Source: a virus. From it: 26,938 bases of DNA. Shown here piece after piece: positions 1 through 6,699 of the stretch (positions within the stretch are counted from its first letter, which is position 1; every line of letters starts with the position of its first letter). The notes beneath the pieces were generated by a model. The model made no database searches and was not told the DNA's origin. It worked only from the letters and a program-made list of their open reading frames with translations. The position numbers were made by a program, and so were the translations under genes. The stretch covers positions 1 through 26,938 of IMG/VR virus record IMGVR_UViG_3300045968_000421; one strand, written 5' to 3'.

Positions 1-2
1 AG

Positions 3-891
3 TTCGGCGACAAGTGGAAGAAGGGAGTCATCGGCACGGCCGGCTTCTCCAAGAAGCTGGCGGACGAGACCTGGGACCAGCTCTGCACCTTTGGCATGTG
101 GGCGTTCAACAAGAGCCACTCGGTGGCGTACGGGATCATCTCGTACTGGTGCTGCTGGCTGAAGGCCCACCACCCCCTGGAGTTCTGCGCCGCCACTCTG
201 GACGCCCTCCAGGACCCAACCAGGCAGATCGACCTGCTCCGGGAGCTCGACCGAGAGGGGATCCGGTACGTGGCCGTGGACCGGGACAACTCCGAGGATC
301 GGTGGGTGGTCAAGGGCAAGGTGCTGGTCGGCCCCTTAACCAACATCAATGGGATTGGCCCTGCCATGGTCATGAAGGTCATGGACGCCCGCCGGGCCTG
401 GGCCTGGTGGAAGGGCCTGACCGACGGCCAGAGGGACCTGGTCATCCCCCGCCTCCCATCGGCAGCCCGCTACCTGGGGGCGAAGGGCTGGATGGACCTG
501 CTCACCCCCTCCTCGAGGGAGAAGCTGGAGGGCGCCATCACCCCGATCGACAGCCTGACCCCGATCCAGGATGCCGCGATCCGCACCCCCGGCTGGGCAG
601 ACATCGTCACCGAGCAGACCAGGGTCGGGGACCTCAAGCCGGGGAGGTTTGCCATGATCATCGGGAGGGTGACGAGGCTCTCGCCAAAGAACGAGAATGA
701 CCCCCAGGCCGTCAGCAAGCGGGGAGGGTACAAGCTCGACGGGCCGGTAGAGTCGTTGAACCATTTAGTCCGGGAACGCGTTCATCGAGAACGGGGTCGA
801 TGCCATCTACGCGATCAAGGGCAATGTGCCACCGGACTTCCGGATGCTCAAGGTCCAGGACGTCAAGTGCCTGTGGAGGAAGGGCGAGTGA
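3..891 (+). CDS. dnaE: DNA polymerase III alpha subunit (DnaE), C-terminal part, frame broken
   Basis: This is the C-terminal end of a bacterial-type replicative polymerase, which extends phage DNA chains; the start lies left of the window. Reading from position 3, the segment FNKSHSVAYGIISYW followed by WLKAHHPLEF is the typical end of the DnaE palm/fingers region. A helix-hairpin-helix-like stretch (INGIGPAMVMKVM) and an OB-fold-like tail follow. The frame starting at 3 stays polymerase-like to about 765. The polymerase-like C-terminus (NAFIENGVDAIYAIKGN, then PPDFRMLKVQDVKCLWRKGE) continues one frame over, from about 769 to TGA at 889-891. The second frame has stops at 748, 757 and 766, so the switch must fall between about 763 and 775. 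It could be a sequencing indel, a genuine lesion or a +1 recoding site. The family is certain; whether the product is intact is not. Confidence 0.85.
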
Positions 892-1100
892 CCGCGGAGA
901 GCATGGTCGCCAAGAGACTGAGGGAGAGGGTGGCCGGCCTTCGCCTTCTGCTCGAGGAGGAGAGGAGGAAGGAGGCCGAGGCGGTCTTGATTAAGTCGGT
1001 CCCCGATGGTCACTGGAAGGAGCGCCACGCCCTCGAAAGGAGAATCGCCATCATTGAGAATGTGATCGAGGCTCTGGACCACTTTTCCGATTACCCCTGA
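888..1100 (+). CDS. small hypothetical protein, 70 aa, coupled to dnaE
   Basis: GTG at 888 overlaps the dnaE stop codon (GTGA), a common coupled arrangement in this genome; ATG at 903 is an alternative start. The product is charged and helical: it is rich in Arg, Glu and Leu (RLRERVAGLRLLLEEERRKE), with a second helix near the end (ALERRIAIIENVIEALDHF). It may form a short coiled coil. It shares its frame with the first part of dnaE, so the two look like one longer open frame. I do not recognise a family. Last gene before the 629-nt gap. Confidence 0.6.
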   Translation: MTAESMVAKRLRERVAGLRLLLEEERRKEAEAVLIKSVPDGHWKERHALERRIAIIENVIEALDHFSDYP

Positions 1101-1365
1101 ATTCGTGCGGTAATCGCGACGATTGCGACATAGGAATATATTGACAAAACGGCACGAACGATCCCGGACGCATATAGGTACGCAAAACTGCTAGTTGCGT
1201 TCTATGACCGTTTATTTGGGTTTTAGACGCAACCCGGTTTTTGGCCCCATTCCGGGCCCCCCTCCCCTCCCCTAGATCCGTGCGTTATCCCCAGCCCTTT
1301 AGGGCTGCCTCAAAAAAAGTCGAAATAAACGCACTCAGGCTCTTTTCTTTTTGTCTTTCATCGTC
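1101..1365 (+). other. gene-free AT-richer segment with hexamer repeats
   Basis: No convincing gene lies here. The left half is markedly more AT-rich than the rest of the window (for example TAGGAATATATTGACAAAAC at 1131-1150). The hexamer ACGCAA occurs at 1180-1185 and 1227-1232, with its reverse complement TTGCGT at 1195-1200. TTCGTGC (1102-1108) is matched by GCACGAA (1152-1158). A perfect hairpin, CAGCCCT-TT-AGGGCTG, sits near 1292-1307. TTGACA at 1141-1146 matches a sigma70 -35 box, but no good -10 lies 16-18 bases on. The stretch could hold promoters, operators or an origin. Confidence 0.5.
1180..1232. repeat. ACGCAA / TTGCGT repeat cluster
   Basis: ACGCAA at 1180-1185, its inverse TTGCGT at 1195-1200 and a second ACGCAA at 1227-1232 lie in AT-rich DNA. 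The first pair forms a dyad whose arms can be extended with AACT/AGTT around a GCT centre. Clustered short inverted copies upstream of a gene block suit a repressor or initiator binding site. No protein is assigned to it. Confidence 0.35.
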
Positions 1366-1371
1366 TATATA
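1366..1371 (+). promoter_or_regulatory. possible -10 box TATATA of the early leader
   Basis: TATATA sits in a short AT-rich pocket just before the purine-rich, hairpin-rich leader. The -35 position at 17-bp spacing is TTTTCT (1343-1348), a weak match. It is placed to start a transcript of about 350 nt of leader ahead of the gene at 1730. This is a weak call based on position and one box. Confidence 0.3.
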
Positions 1372-1379
1372 GAGGGGGA

Positions 1380-1690
1380 AGGAGACAAGAGGGACCAAGA
1401 GGCCCTCACACCCTGGGTGCCCGGGATCAGGCACAACGTCCGGTAGGACCGAAATACCTTCGAACCTGGAGGTAGTACCCCGAGAGGGGGAGTGAGCCAG
1501 GGGAAGAAATGAGGGTCGAGGTTCTGGTTTCCGGCGAGACCGAGCAAGCGGTTTAGGGGCGGGGTCCAAACCTCCCTACGCTAGGCAGCCGGCGACAAGA
1601 GAAAAGAAAGCTCCCCTCCCCCAGCTAGGGGGAGGGGGAAGCTCTAGGCCCTCCCCTAAGAGAGAGAGCCTAGACCTTCCCCCTGGAAGG
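1380..1690 (+). ncRNA. candidate structured 5' leader or noncoding RNA (hairpin chain)
   Basis: About 310 nt without a convincing gene contain at least eight consecutive local helices. They are GAGGG/CCCTC (1389-1393 with 1403-1407); GTGCC/GGCAC (1417-1421 with 1430-1434); GTCC-GGTA-GGAC (1438-1449); TACCT/AGGTA (1455-1459 with 1470-1474); CCCC-GAGA-GGGG with a GNRA loop (1478-1489); GGTTTC-CGGC-GAGACC (1526-1541); GGTTT/AAACC (1550-1554 with 1568-1572); a 10-bp CCCCTCCCCC stem (1613-1622 with 1628-1637) extended by AGCT pairing; TCTAGGC/GCCTAGA (1643-1649 with 1668-1674); and CCTTCC-CCCT-GGAAGG (1675-1690). An unstructured A-rich run with the ribosome-binding site of the 1730 gene follows. 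No known RNA family is recognised. Confidence 0.45.
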
Positions 1691-1729
1691 ACCAACCCTC
1701 AACCAAATCAAAATCAAAGGAACAAGACA

Positions 1730-2416
1730 ATGACGAAGCTCACCACCATGCAGTACGCCCTCATGAACCGCATCGCCCATGACCAGTACAACACCACGAA
1801 CGGCGCCACCCCGACCAAGCATACGGACGTCAACTGCTGGCTGTTCGCTGACGAGTTCGCCGCCGACCTCGGCCTGACCGAGAAGCAGGTCGGCGGCCTC
1901 CTGACCACTCTCCAGGAAGCCGGTCTGATCGAGATGCACATCGACAAGAAGAAGACGACCAAGAACCACACCAACGAGAGCAGCGTGTGGTTCACCGAGG
2001 AAGGCTTCCAGGCCTGGAAGGAAGCAGCCCACGACGCCGGAGACGCGGCCAACAAGGTTGGCCCCAAGAAGAAGGTCGCCAAGAAGGCGGTTGTCGAAAC
2101 CAAGAAGGAAGAGACAGTGACGAACAACGTGATCGACCTCCTCGCCGCCCGCGAGGGCAGCCACAAGCGCATCGCCGCCCAGACCCTCCTCAAGAGAGAG
2201 GGCAAGGCGATCACCATGGCCGACCTGGCCAAGGCAGTCTACGGAGAGCCGGAGTTCACCGGTCAGGTCGGGATGGTGCTCAAGGGCATCGCCAAGGCCA
2301 TCGAGGTCCAGGGCCTGGCCCTGACCCTGACCAGAGAGAAGGGCAGCGTCACCCTCTCCTCCCTCGAGCCCAAGCCGGCCCCGGCCAAGAAGAGCCGGGC
2401 CAAGAAGGCCGCCTAG
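1730..2416 (+). CDS. two-domain winged-helix DNA-binding protein with Lys-rich tail
   Basis: A 228-residue protein, first gene of the rightward block; ATG follows AAAGGAAC at good spacing. Residues 36-95 look like a MarR/phage-replication type winged helix: helix pair FADEFAADLGLTEKQVGGLL, recognition helix LLTTLQEAGLIE, then a basic wing. A Lys/Ala linker (111-126) leads to a second domain at 145-210 with DLAKAVYG (165-172) and VGMVLKGIAK. That second domain is repeated in the protein at 8355. The C-terminus is Pro/Ala/Lys-rich (KPAPAKKSRAKKAA), like histone H1 or HU tails. A DNA-binding or transcription-regulating role is inferred. Its position directly after the structured leader suggests it is the lead product of the early block. 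Confidence 0.75.
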   Translation: MTKLTTMQYALMNRIAHDQYNTTNGATPTKHTDVNCWLFADEFAADLGLTEKQVGGLLTTLQEAGLIEMHIDKKKTTKNHTNESSVWFTEEGFQAWKEAAHDAGDAANKVGPKKKVAKKAVVETKKEETVTNNVIDLLAAREGSHKRIAAQTLLKREGKAITMADLAKAVYGEPEFTGQVGMVLKGIAKAIEVQGLALTLTREKGSVTLSSLEPKPAPAKKSRAKKAA

Positions 2417-2423
2417 TCACCCA

Positions 2424-2452
2424 GCCCCTTCCCTCTCCTCGAGGGAAGGGGC
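2424..2452 (+). promoter_or_regulatory. intergenic hairpin, 11-bp stem
   Basis: GCCCCTTCCCT (2424-2434) pairs perfectly with AGGGAAGGGGC (2442-2452) around a CTCCTCG loop. It lies right after the stop of the 1730 gene. There is no T run after it, so it is unlikely to be a simple terminator. It may stabilise the upstream mRNA end or act as a processing site. It resembles the first hairpin of the three two-hairpin elements downstream but lacks their second hairpin. Confidence 0.6.
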
Positions 2453-2493
2453 ATCGTCGTCAGAAACAACAACCAACCAAAGGAACTTTCGAA

Positions 2494-3267
2494 ATGACCG
2501 ACAGCATGGACAAGATCATCGCCCGGGTGCAGAAGCTGCTCAACCTGGCCGGCAACAACCCCAACGAGAATGAGGCAGCCGCGGCGGTAGAGAAGGCCCA
2601 CGCCATCCTCGCCGAGCACAACCTCGACATGGCCCACATCAAGGCCTCCTCCCTGGACAAGGAGCCGGAGGACATGCTCCGGACCAACCTGGACATCGAG
2701 ACGAAGATCAAGATCAAGTCGTTCTCGTGGCTCTGGAACGCTGTGGCCAAGGCCCACTTCTGCAAGCTCTACCAGCGGACCAACCACAAGGGTCACAAGG
2801 TCTACACCTTCGTGGGTCGGAGGATCAACACGATCGTCGCCGCCCAGATGGCCCAGTACCTCTCGACCACCGTGTGGCGGCTGATGAGGGAGGAGGCCAA
2901 GAGGGTCGAGGCAGAGCGCCCGGGCGCCGGCTTCAAGCCCACCGGGGCACTCAACTCCAACTTCGTGACCAACTTCGTCGAGGGTGCGGTTCACCGGCTG
3001 ATGAAGAGGCTCAAGGAGATGGAGACGAGCGGAGCCCAGGAGAACGCCCTGGTGCTCTACAACGCGGACGAGGCCAAGCTCAACGAGGCATACATCCGGG
3101 AGCAGCTTGGCATCCGCCTCCGGGCAGGAAGGAACTCTGGCAACGCTCGGCACAACTCCGACGCCTACGCCAGGGGAGACAGGGCCGGTGGGAACATCAG
3201 CCTCAACCAGCAGGTCTCCGCCTCCTCCCCCAAGCCGGCGGTCGGCAACACGAGACTGCTCAAGTGA
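2494..3267 (+). CDS. DUF2786-type protein
   Basis: A 257-residue protein of a family common in phages and some bacteria; its function is unknown. The N-terminus (MDKIIARVQKLLNLAG, then NEAAAAVEKAHAILAEHNL) is the DUF2786 signature. The middle is a basic alpha/beta region with aromatic residues (FSWLWNAVAKAHFCKLYQ, then VYTFVGRRIN). The C-terminus (AYARGDRAGGNISLNQQV) is the conserved family tail. The start ATG at 2494 is chosen because CCAAAGGAAC precedes it; upstream in-frame codons belong to the other-frame shadow of the previous gene. It is probably cytoplasmic. The next small gene is translationally coupled to it. Confidence 0.85.
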   Translation: MTDSMDKIIARVQKLLNLAGNNPNENEAAAAVEKAHAILAEHNLDMAHIKASSLDKEPEDMLRTNLDIETKIKIKSFSWLWNAVAKAHFCKLYQRTNHKGHKVYTFVGRRINTIVAAQMAQYLSTTVWRLMREEAKRVEAERPGAGFKPTGALNSNFVTNFVEGAVHRLMKRLKEMETSGAQENALVLYNADEAKLNEAYIREQLGIRLRAGRNSGNARHNSDAYARGDRAGGNISLNQQVSASSPKPAVGNTRLLK

Positions 3268-3353
3268 ACGAGCTCCTCGTTGCTCTCTGGTGCATGGTCC
3301 CGGTAGCGACCGGGGTCATGCTCTTCTTAATCGCCCTGATGATCGGGGCATAA
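3264..3353 (+). CDS. 29-residue membrane peptide
   Basis: GTG at 3264 overlaps the previous stop (GTGA). The product is essentially one hydrophobic helix (LLVALWCMVPVATG, then VMLFLIALMIGA), predicted to sit in the inner membrane. It was found by coupling and hydrophobicity, so confidence is moderate. The next gene has its own ribosome-binding site 10 nt after the stop. No function is assigned. Confidence 0.5.
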   Translation: MNELLVALWCMVPVATGVMLFLIALMIGA

Positions 3354-3376
3354 CCCAAAGGAAAGGAACTACGGAA

Positions 3377-3925
3377 ATGGACGATCTAATAGGCCGGCTC
3401 GAGAAGCCGGAGGACGCCCAGCGGTTCATCTTCGCTGGCAACGCCATCGTTACGCTCAGGTCGGTCAAGACCGGGACAAGGTTCACCTACAAGATCGCCA
3501 AGAAGGAGGAGGAGGGCAAGAACGACGTGTTCTTCGTCAACCTCCTCTCCGGCCCGGACAACACCTCCGACTACATCTACCTCGGATGCTTCTGGGGAAG
3601 GGACAGGGCCTGGCGACACGACAAGAAGGAGCGCGTGGCCTACGACGCTCCCTCTGCCGCCGCCTGGCGCTTCTTCATCAAGCAGCTCGATGGACTCTCC
3701 TTCCACGAGGCCTTGGAGGTTTGGCACGAGGGAAGGTGCTGCCGCTGCGGCAGGCTCCTGACCGTGCCCGAGAGCGTCAAGTATGGCATCGGACCCGAGT
3801 GCGCGGGGAAGATGGGCCTCAAGTTCAAGGCCGAGGCCGTCCAGGACGAGTTCGATGCGGCGGCGCCAAGGAAGGCTCCTCCCCCGCACCCGGACCTCCG
3901 GCTGATTAAGGGAGACGAGTCATGA
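3377..3925 (+). CDS. DUF6011-type protein with C-terminal cysteine motif
   Basis: A 182-residue protein. The N-terminal part (about 1-105) is alpha/beta and includes VTLRSVKTGTRFTYKIAKK and a YIYLGCFWGR strand, a layout seen in phage proteins of unknown role. Residues 117-142 carry the motif H-x3-CC-x-CGRLLT, then GIGPEC. The four cysteines (C121, C122, C124, C142) and H117 are candidate zinc ligands. This is the hallmark of the DUF6011 family, as I recall it. ATG at 3377 follows AAAGGAAAGGAAC. Its stop overlaps the next start (ATGA). A nucleic-acid-binding role is a guess. Confidence 0.75.
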   Translation: MDDLIGRLEKPEDAQRFIFAGNAIVTLRSVKTGTRFTYKIAKKEEEGKNDVFFVNLLSGPDNTSDYIYLGCFWGRDRAWRHDKKERVAYDAPSAAAWRFFIKQLDGLSFHEALEVWHEGRCCRCGRLLTVPESVKYGIGPECAGKMGLKFKAEAVQDEFDAAAPRKAPPPHPDLRLIKGDES

Positions 3926-4131
3926 GCGAGATCCGATACGTGGAGGTGACGCGGAGGCGCCGCCCCAACCACATCCTTCACCTTCTCCTCTCCCTCGTGA
4001 CCCTGGGCTTCTGGCTCCCAGTCTGGCTCCTCCTCTCCATCTTCATGGGAGGGAGCGAGACCCTGGGGAGCAAGCCCCGCCTGATCATGGCCGCCGTGGC
4101 CATGGTCATCATCTACATCTTCACCCGATAA
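3922..4131 (+). CDS. small two-helix membrane protein
   Basis: A 69-residue protein coupled to the previous gene by ATGA. A basic N-terminus (RYVEVTRRRRPNH) is followed by two hydrophobic helices at about 17-42 and 53-67, with GGSETLGSKPR between them. The positive-inside rule puts the N-terminus in the cytoplasm. It resembles small phage and bacterial inner-membrane proteins but no family is certain. Confidence 0.7.
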   Translation: MSEIRYVEVTRRRRPNHILHLLLSLVTLGFWLPVWLLLSIFMGGSETLGSKPRLIMAAVAMVIIYIFTR

Positions 4132-4151
4132 CCAATAAGGAACGAAACGAA

Positions 4152-4424
4152 ATGAGCAGAACCATCCTGGCCCGCGCGGCCCTCCCCTCGAAGAGGGGGA
4201 ACCAAGAGGCCGACATCATCCTGGTCGCCCTCGATCACAACGAGGTCACCCCCTACGTGACCTGGCAGCACAACCTCGAGGACGAGTCGACGTACTGGGG
4301 CCACTACCACGCCACGTACTCCGAGGCCCTGACAGAGTTCCACGAACGCTGCCGGAGAAAGGGAGCCTTCGTATACGAGAGCGCCCACGTCTGCGTGGCT
4401 CGTCCATCCTTTGAGGAAGCATGA
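4152..4424 (+). CDS. hypothetical protein, 90 aa
   Basis: ATG is preceded by AAGGAACGAAACGAA, the A-rich ribosome-binding leader seen across this block. The product is mixed alpha/beta, with a core strand (ADIILVALDHNEVTPYVTW) and an aromatic stretch (STYWGHYHATYSEALTEF). This fits small phage proteins that read like a regulator or modifier, but I cannot name a family. Its stop is followed after one base by the first two-hairpin element. Confidence 0.65.
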   Translation: MSRTILARAALPSKRGNQEADIILVALDHNEVTPYVTWQHNLEDESTYWGHYHATYSEALTEFHERCRRKGAFVYESAHVCVARPSFEEA

Positions 4425-4425
4425 A

Positions 4426-4487
4426 GCGAAACCTCCCTCGAGGGAGGTCACCCGTGACCATGGCTGGCCGGGTCTGATGAGCAAGCC
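4426..4487 (+). promoter_or_regulatory. two-hairpin RNA element, copy 1
   Basis: It starts GCGAAACC just after a stop codon. Hairpin 1 is the palindrome CCTCCCTCGAGGGAGG (4432-4447). Hairpin 2 pairs ACCCG (4450-4454) with CGGGT (4469-4473), with an inner CCA/TGG. The tail TCTGATGAGCAAGCC matches copies 2 and 3. The second hairpin differs from theirs in length and loop, so this is the most divergent copy. It precedes the ribosome-binding site of the protease gene at 4509. Confidence 0.65.
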
Positions 4488-4508
4488 CAACCCTAAAGGA
4501 ACTAACAA

Positions 4509-5381
4509 GTGACGAAGATGATAAGAGCGGCGATGGCGGCCTGCGCGGCCCTCGCCCTCACTTCAACCGCGCAGGCAATCGAAATCTATCCGATGAAGGA
4601 GTTCTCGACGAGCATCTACATCACCGGCAACATAGAGTACGGCGACGAGGCCTTCCTGCTCAAGGTGCTCCAGGAGCGCCAGGGCAAGGGACAGGCCACG
4701 GAGTTCGCGGTGCTCAACTCCCCCGGAGGCAATATGCACGCCGGCATGGAGATGGCCCTGCTCATGAAGGGCTGGGGGATCAAGACGGTGGTTGGGGCAG
4801 ATGAGGCGTGTGCCTCCGCCTGCATGCTGATGTACGCCGGAGGCGTCCAGCGCTATGCCTGGCGGGGAGCCCTGCTGGGGGTCCATGGAGCATCGACCAC
4901 CATCAACGGCTACACGGAGGACACCGGAGACGGCACCGTGAGGCTGGCCAAGATGATGGCCTTTCTTGGGGCTCCCGACTCGGTCATCGCCCTCCTGGTG
5001 GTCACCTCCTCAGACGACATGACCTGGCTCGACAACCAGGCAGTCCAGGGCTGGGTTCAGCTCCTCGATCCTCGCAACGAGCAGAGAGAAGAGCAGCAGA
5101 CCACGACGACGACGACGACGACGACCGGCAACAAGAACATGACCTGTCGATCGACCGAATCAGGGATCGTCTATCAGGTCACGCTCGGAGACGCGAACAT
5201 CGTCGTCAACGGCAAGCTCTATCAGGTCAACGAACAGCACGCCGCCACCAAGGAGACTGGGGCGTGGGTGGCCACCGGGCCGACCCGGTGGGGCAAGTAC
5301 GGGGCAGTGTTCTACGGTCCCAATCCGAGAATGGCATTCATCAACACCAAGGGCGAGAAGGCAGTGGATCGCTGCTGGTAG
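4509..5381 (+). CDS. exported ClpP/crotonase-like serine protease
   Basis: A 290-residue protein with a signal peptide (1-23, cleavage after AQA), so probably periplasmic. GTG at 4509 follows TAAAGGAACTAAC; ATG at 4518 is an alternative. The ClpP/crotonase fold is supported by the oxyanion-type NSPGG (70-74), CASACMLMYAGG (101-112) with likely nucleophile Ser103, and GVHGAS with likely catalytic His126. This is the pattern of COG3904-type periplasmic proteins. A Thr9 linker encoded by an (ACG)7 run joins a small C-terminal beta domain with two cysteines. An exported protease in an early block could act on the host envelope or block superinfection; that is inference. The substrate is unknown. 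Confidence 0.75.
   Translation: MTKMIRAAMAACAALALTSTAQAIEIYPMKEFSTSIYITGNIEYGDEAFLLKVLQERQGKGQATEFAVLNSPGGNMHAGMEMALLMKGWGIKTVVGADEACASACMLMYAGGVQRYAWRGALLGVHGASTTINGYTEDTGDGTVRLAKMMAFLGAPDSVIALLVVTSSDDMTWLDNQAVQGWVQLLDPRNEQREEQQTTTTTTTTTGNKNMTCRSTESGIVYQVTLGDANIVVNGKLYQVNEQHAATKETGAWVATGPTRWGKYGAVFYGPNPRMAFINTKGEKAVDRCW
5103..5123 (+). repeat. (ACG)7 trinucleotide repeat
   Basis: Seven perfect ACG units inside the protease gene encode most of the Thr9 linker between the protease-like domain and the C-terminal domain. Copy-number slippage would change linker length without breaking the frame. Confidence 0.9.
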
Positions 5382-5405
5382 CCCACAACCCTCAAAGGAA
5401 AGAAA

Positions 5406-5855
5406 GTGACGAAAATGAGAAACTCAATCGTAGCGGCGTTCGGCGCCGTGTTCGCAGTCGCCATCCCCCAGAAGCTCATCGTGTTCCTGGAGACCCCCTC
5501 CGCTCACGCGGGCTTCGTCAAACCAAACGAGCCCGCGGCTCAAAAGGGAGACAGGCTGGTCAGGGCCGGGGTCATCGGCCCCGTCCCCTCCTACGCCCTG
5601 ACCCTGACCCACGCCAACGGCCTGACGACCAAGGTAGTGGAGGGCCAGCCATACGCCGACTGCCGGATCCTGGCCTCGGCCTACGTCAGCGAGAACAACG
5701 TGCTCATCGTCCAGCAGCCGCTGGGCAATGTCCGCGTAGTCCCGATGGACATCAAGGTGTCCTGCGTAATCGACGGGGTCCTGCCCTTCCCTCCAGTCCT
5801 TCCGGAGACGGCTCCCCTGCCGACGCCCAGGGACGAGAATGCCCCATCGTTCTAA
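5406..5855 (+). CDS. exported hypothetical protein, 149 aa
   Basis: GTG at 5406 follows AAAGGAAAGAAA; the N-terminus MTKMRN mirrors that of the protease before it. A hydrophobic segment (8-28) leads to a plausible signal cleavage site after SAHA (about residue 36). Two cysteines in the mature part (YADC and KVSC) could form a disulphide, which fits the periplasm. The C-terminus is Pro-rich. It sits 24 nt after the protease gene, so the two probably form an exported pair. No family is recognised. Confidence 0.65.
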   Translation: MTKMRNSIVAAFGAVFAVAIPQKLIVFLETPSAHAGFVKPNEPAAQKGDRLVRAGVIGPVPSYALTLTHANGLTTKVVEGQPYADCRILASAYVSENNVLIVQQPLGNVRVVPMDIKVSCVIDGVLPFPPVLPETAPLPTPRDENAPSF

Positions 5856-5859
5856 AAAA

Positions 5860-5920
5860 GTGAAACCTCCCCTCGAGGGGAGGTAGTCGCGGGGTGGTGC
5901 CCGCGGCCTGAAGATCAGCC
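5860..5920 (+). promoter_or_regulatory. two-hairpin RNA element, copy 2
   Basis: GTGAAACC leads into the palindrome CCTCCCCTCGAGGGGAGG (5866-5883). A second hairpin follows: GTCGCGGG (5886-5893), loop GTGGTG, CCCGCGGC (5900-5907), with one G-T pair. The tail CCTGAAGATCAGCC ends just before an AAAGGAAAGGAAC ribosome-binding site. The second stem differs from copy 3 at several positions while the loop is identical. Confidence 0.75.
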
Positions 5921-5939
5921 AAAAGGAAAGGAACCCAAA

Positions 5940-6155
5940 ATGGCGATGACTACACGAGACCATTACATTCTCGCTCAGGCCCTCTACGTGGCCTCGAGGG
6001 AGATGGCCAAGGAGAAGTGGCCCGAGCTCTCCAACATCGAGGACATGAAGCGCCTGCTCGACGAATACTTCCCGAGCTTCAAGGCAGTGTTCGAGAGCCA
6101 GGAGAGGAACCGGGCAGAGGCGATCGCGGCCTCCGACAAGGAGACTGCGGAATGA
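5940..6155 (+). CDS. hypothetical protein, 71 aa
   Basis: ATG follows AAAGGAAAGGAACCCAAA. The product is a small, acidic, helical protein (HYILAQALYVASREMAKEKW, then EDMKRLLDEYFPSFKAVF). It is first in a run of four coupled small genes and its stop overlaps the next start (ATGA). No family is recognised. Confidence 0.65.
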   Translation: MAMTTRDHYILAQALYVASREMAKEKWPELSNIEDMKRLLDEYFPSFKAVFESQERNRAEAIAASDKETAE

Positions 6156-6514
6156 CCTGGACCCTGGAGACGAAGGAGGGGCGCGCCTACGCGGGGCGCC
6201 TCATCAAGGAAGTGCTCAAGGTCATCACCGGCGACGAGCCGAACATCGAGACCGGGGAGGGAGAGGGACAGGGGGAGGTATCCTTCGAGAACCTCTTCGT
6301 CCTCGGCCAGGAGGACGGCTATGCCATAAGCTACGCCGTAGAGGTCCCGGCCACCAGGTGGGAGCCCTCTGGCGTGGACATCGTCGAGGTGGCCGTCGTC
6401 GCCTCCCTGGACGAGGCCATCGAGCTGGCCCTCAAGACCCACCTCTGCCAACTGGTCGACGTGGCCCTGGAGGGAGAGCGCATGGTGAGCCTAGTAGAGG
6501 AGGAGCAGTCGTGA
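6152..6514 (+). CDS. hypothetical protein, 120 aa
   Basis: ATG at 6152 overlaps the previous stop. The protein is acidic (IETGEGEGQGE) and alpha/beta, with alternating strands (GYAISYAVEV, GVDIVEVAVVA) and a closing helix (LDEAIELALKTHLCQL). It ends by overlapping the next start (GTGA). No family is recognised; it is probably cytoplasmic. Confidence 0.65.
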   Translation: MTWTLETKEGRAYAGRLIKEVLKVITGDEPNIETGEGEGQGEVSFENLFVLGQEDGYAISYAVEVPATRWEPSGVDIVEVAVVASLDEAIELALKTHLCQLVDVALEGERMVSLVEEEQS

Positions 6515-6699
6515 TCACCCCGGAGATGTACCAGAACGCCAAGGACAGGATCGAGCATCTCGAGCGGGAGCTTCGACAGTGCCAGGAGATCGGCAACAAC
6601 CTGATCGTAGAGAACGTCCAGATCAAGGCCGAGCTCGACCGGGTCAATTCGGAGCTGGAGGGATGGAGGAGGGCCAAGACGTGGGCAGACACTCCCTGA
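6511..6699 (+). CDS. small coiled-coil protein, 62 aa
   Basis: GTG at 6511 overlaps the previous stop, with GAGGAGGAG just upstream. Nearly the whole product is one amphipathic helix with heptad-like spacing (IEHLERELRQCQEIGNNLIV, then IKAELDRVNSELEGWRRAK), so it should form a coiled-coil dimer or oligomer. Such small proteins are common in phage early regions. No specific role is assigned. The next gene starts inside its 3' end. Confidence 0.6.
   Translation: MITPEMYQNAKDRIEHLERELRQCQEIGNNLIVENVQIKAELDRVNSELEGWRRAKTWADTP

Noticed and set aside
1141-1176. sigma70-type promoter from TTGACA at 1141 and CATATA at 1171
   Set aside because: The spacing is 24 bases, too long for a functional pair.
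1291-1320. terminator from CAGCCCT-TT-AGGGCTG
   Set aside because: The run after the stem is A-rich on the plus strand, and the T run on the minus strand precedes the stem, so neither strand fits a terminator.
1451-1480. tRNA-like TTCGAA loop
   Set aside because: The flanking bases do not form a T arm, and no acceptor or anticodon stems can be placed.
1509-1556. 15-codon plus-strand mini-gene MRVEVLVSGETEQAV with AGGGGA upstream
   Set aside because: It has a usable ribosome-binding site and could be a leader peptide, but it overlaps two hairpins and is too short to support alone.
1285-1569. 94-codon minus-strand open frame in the 629-nt gap
   Set aside because: No ribosome-binding site, Pro/Ser-rich low-complexity product, and the same stretch shows strong plus-strand RNA hairpins.
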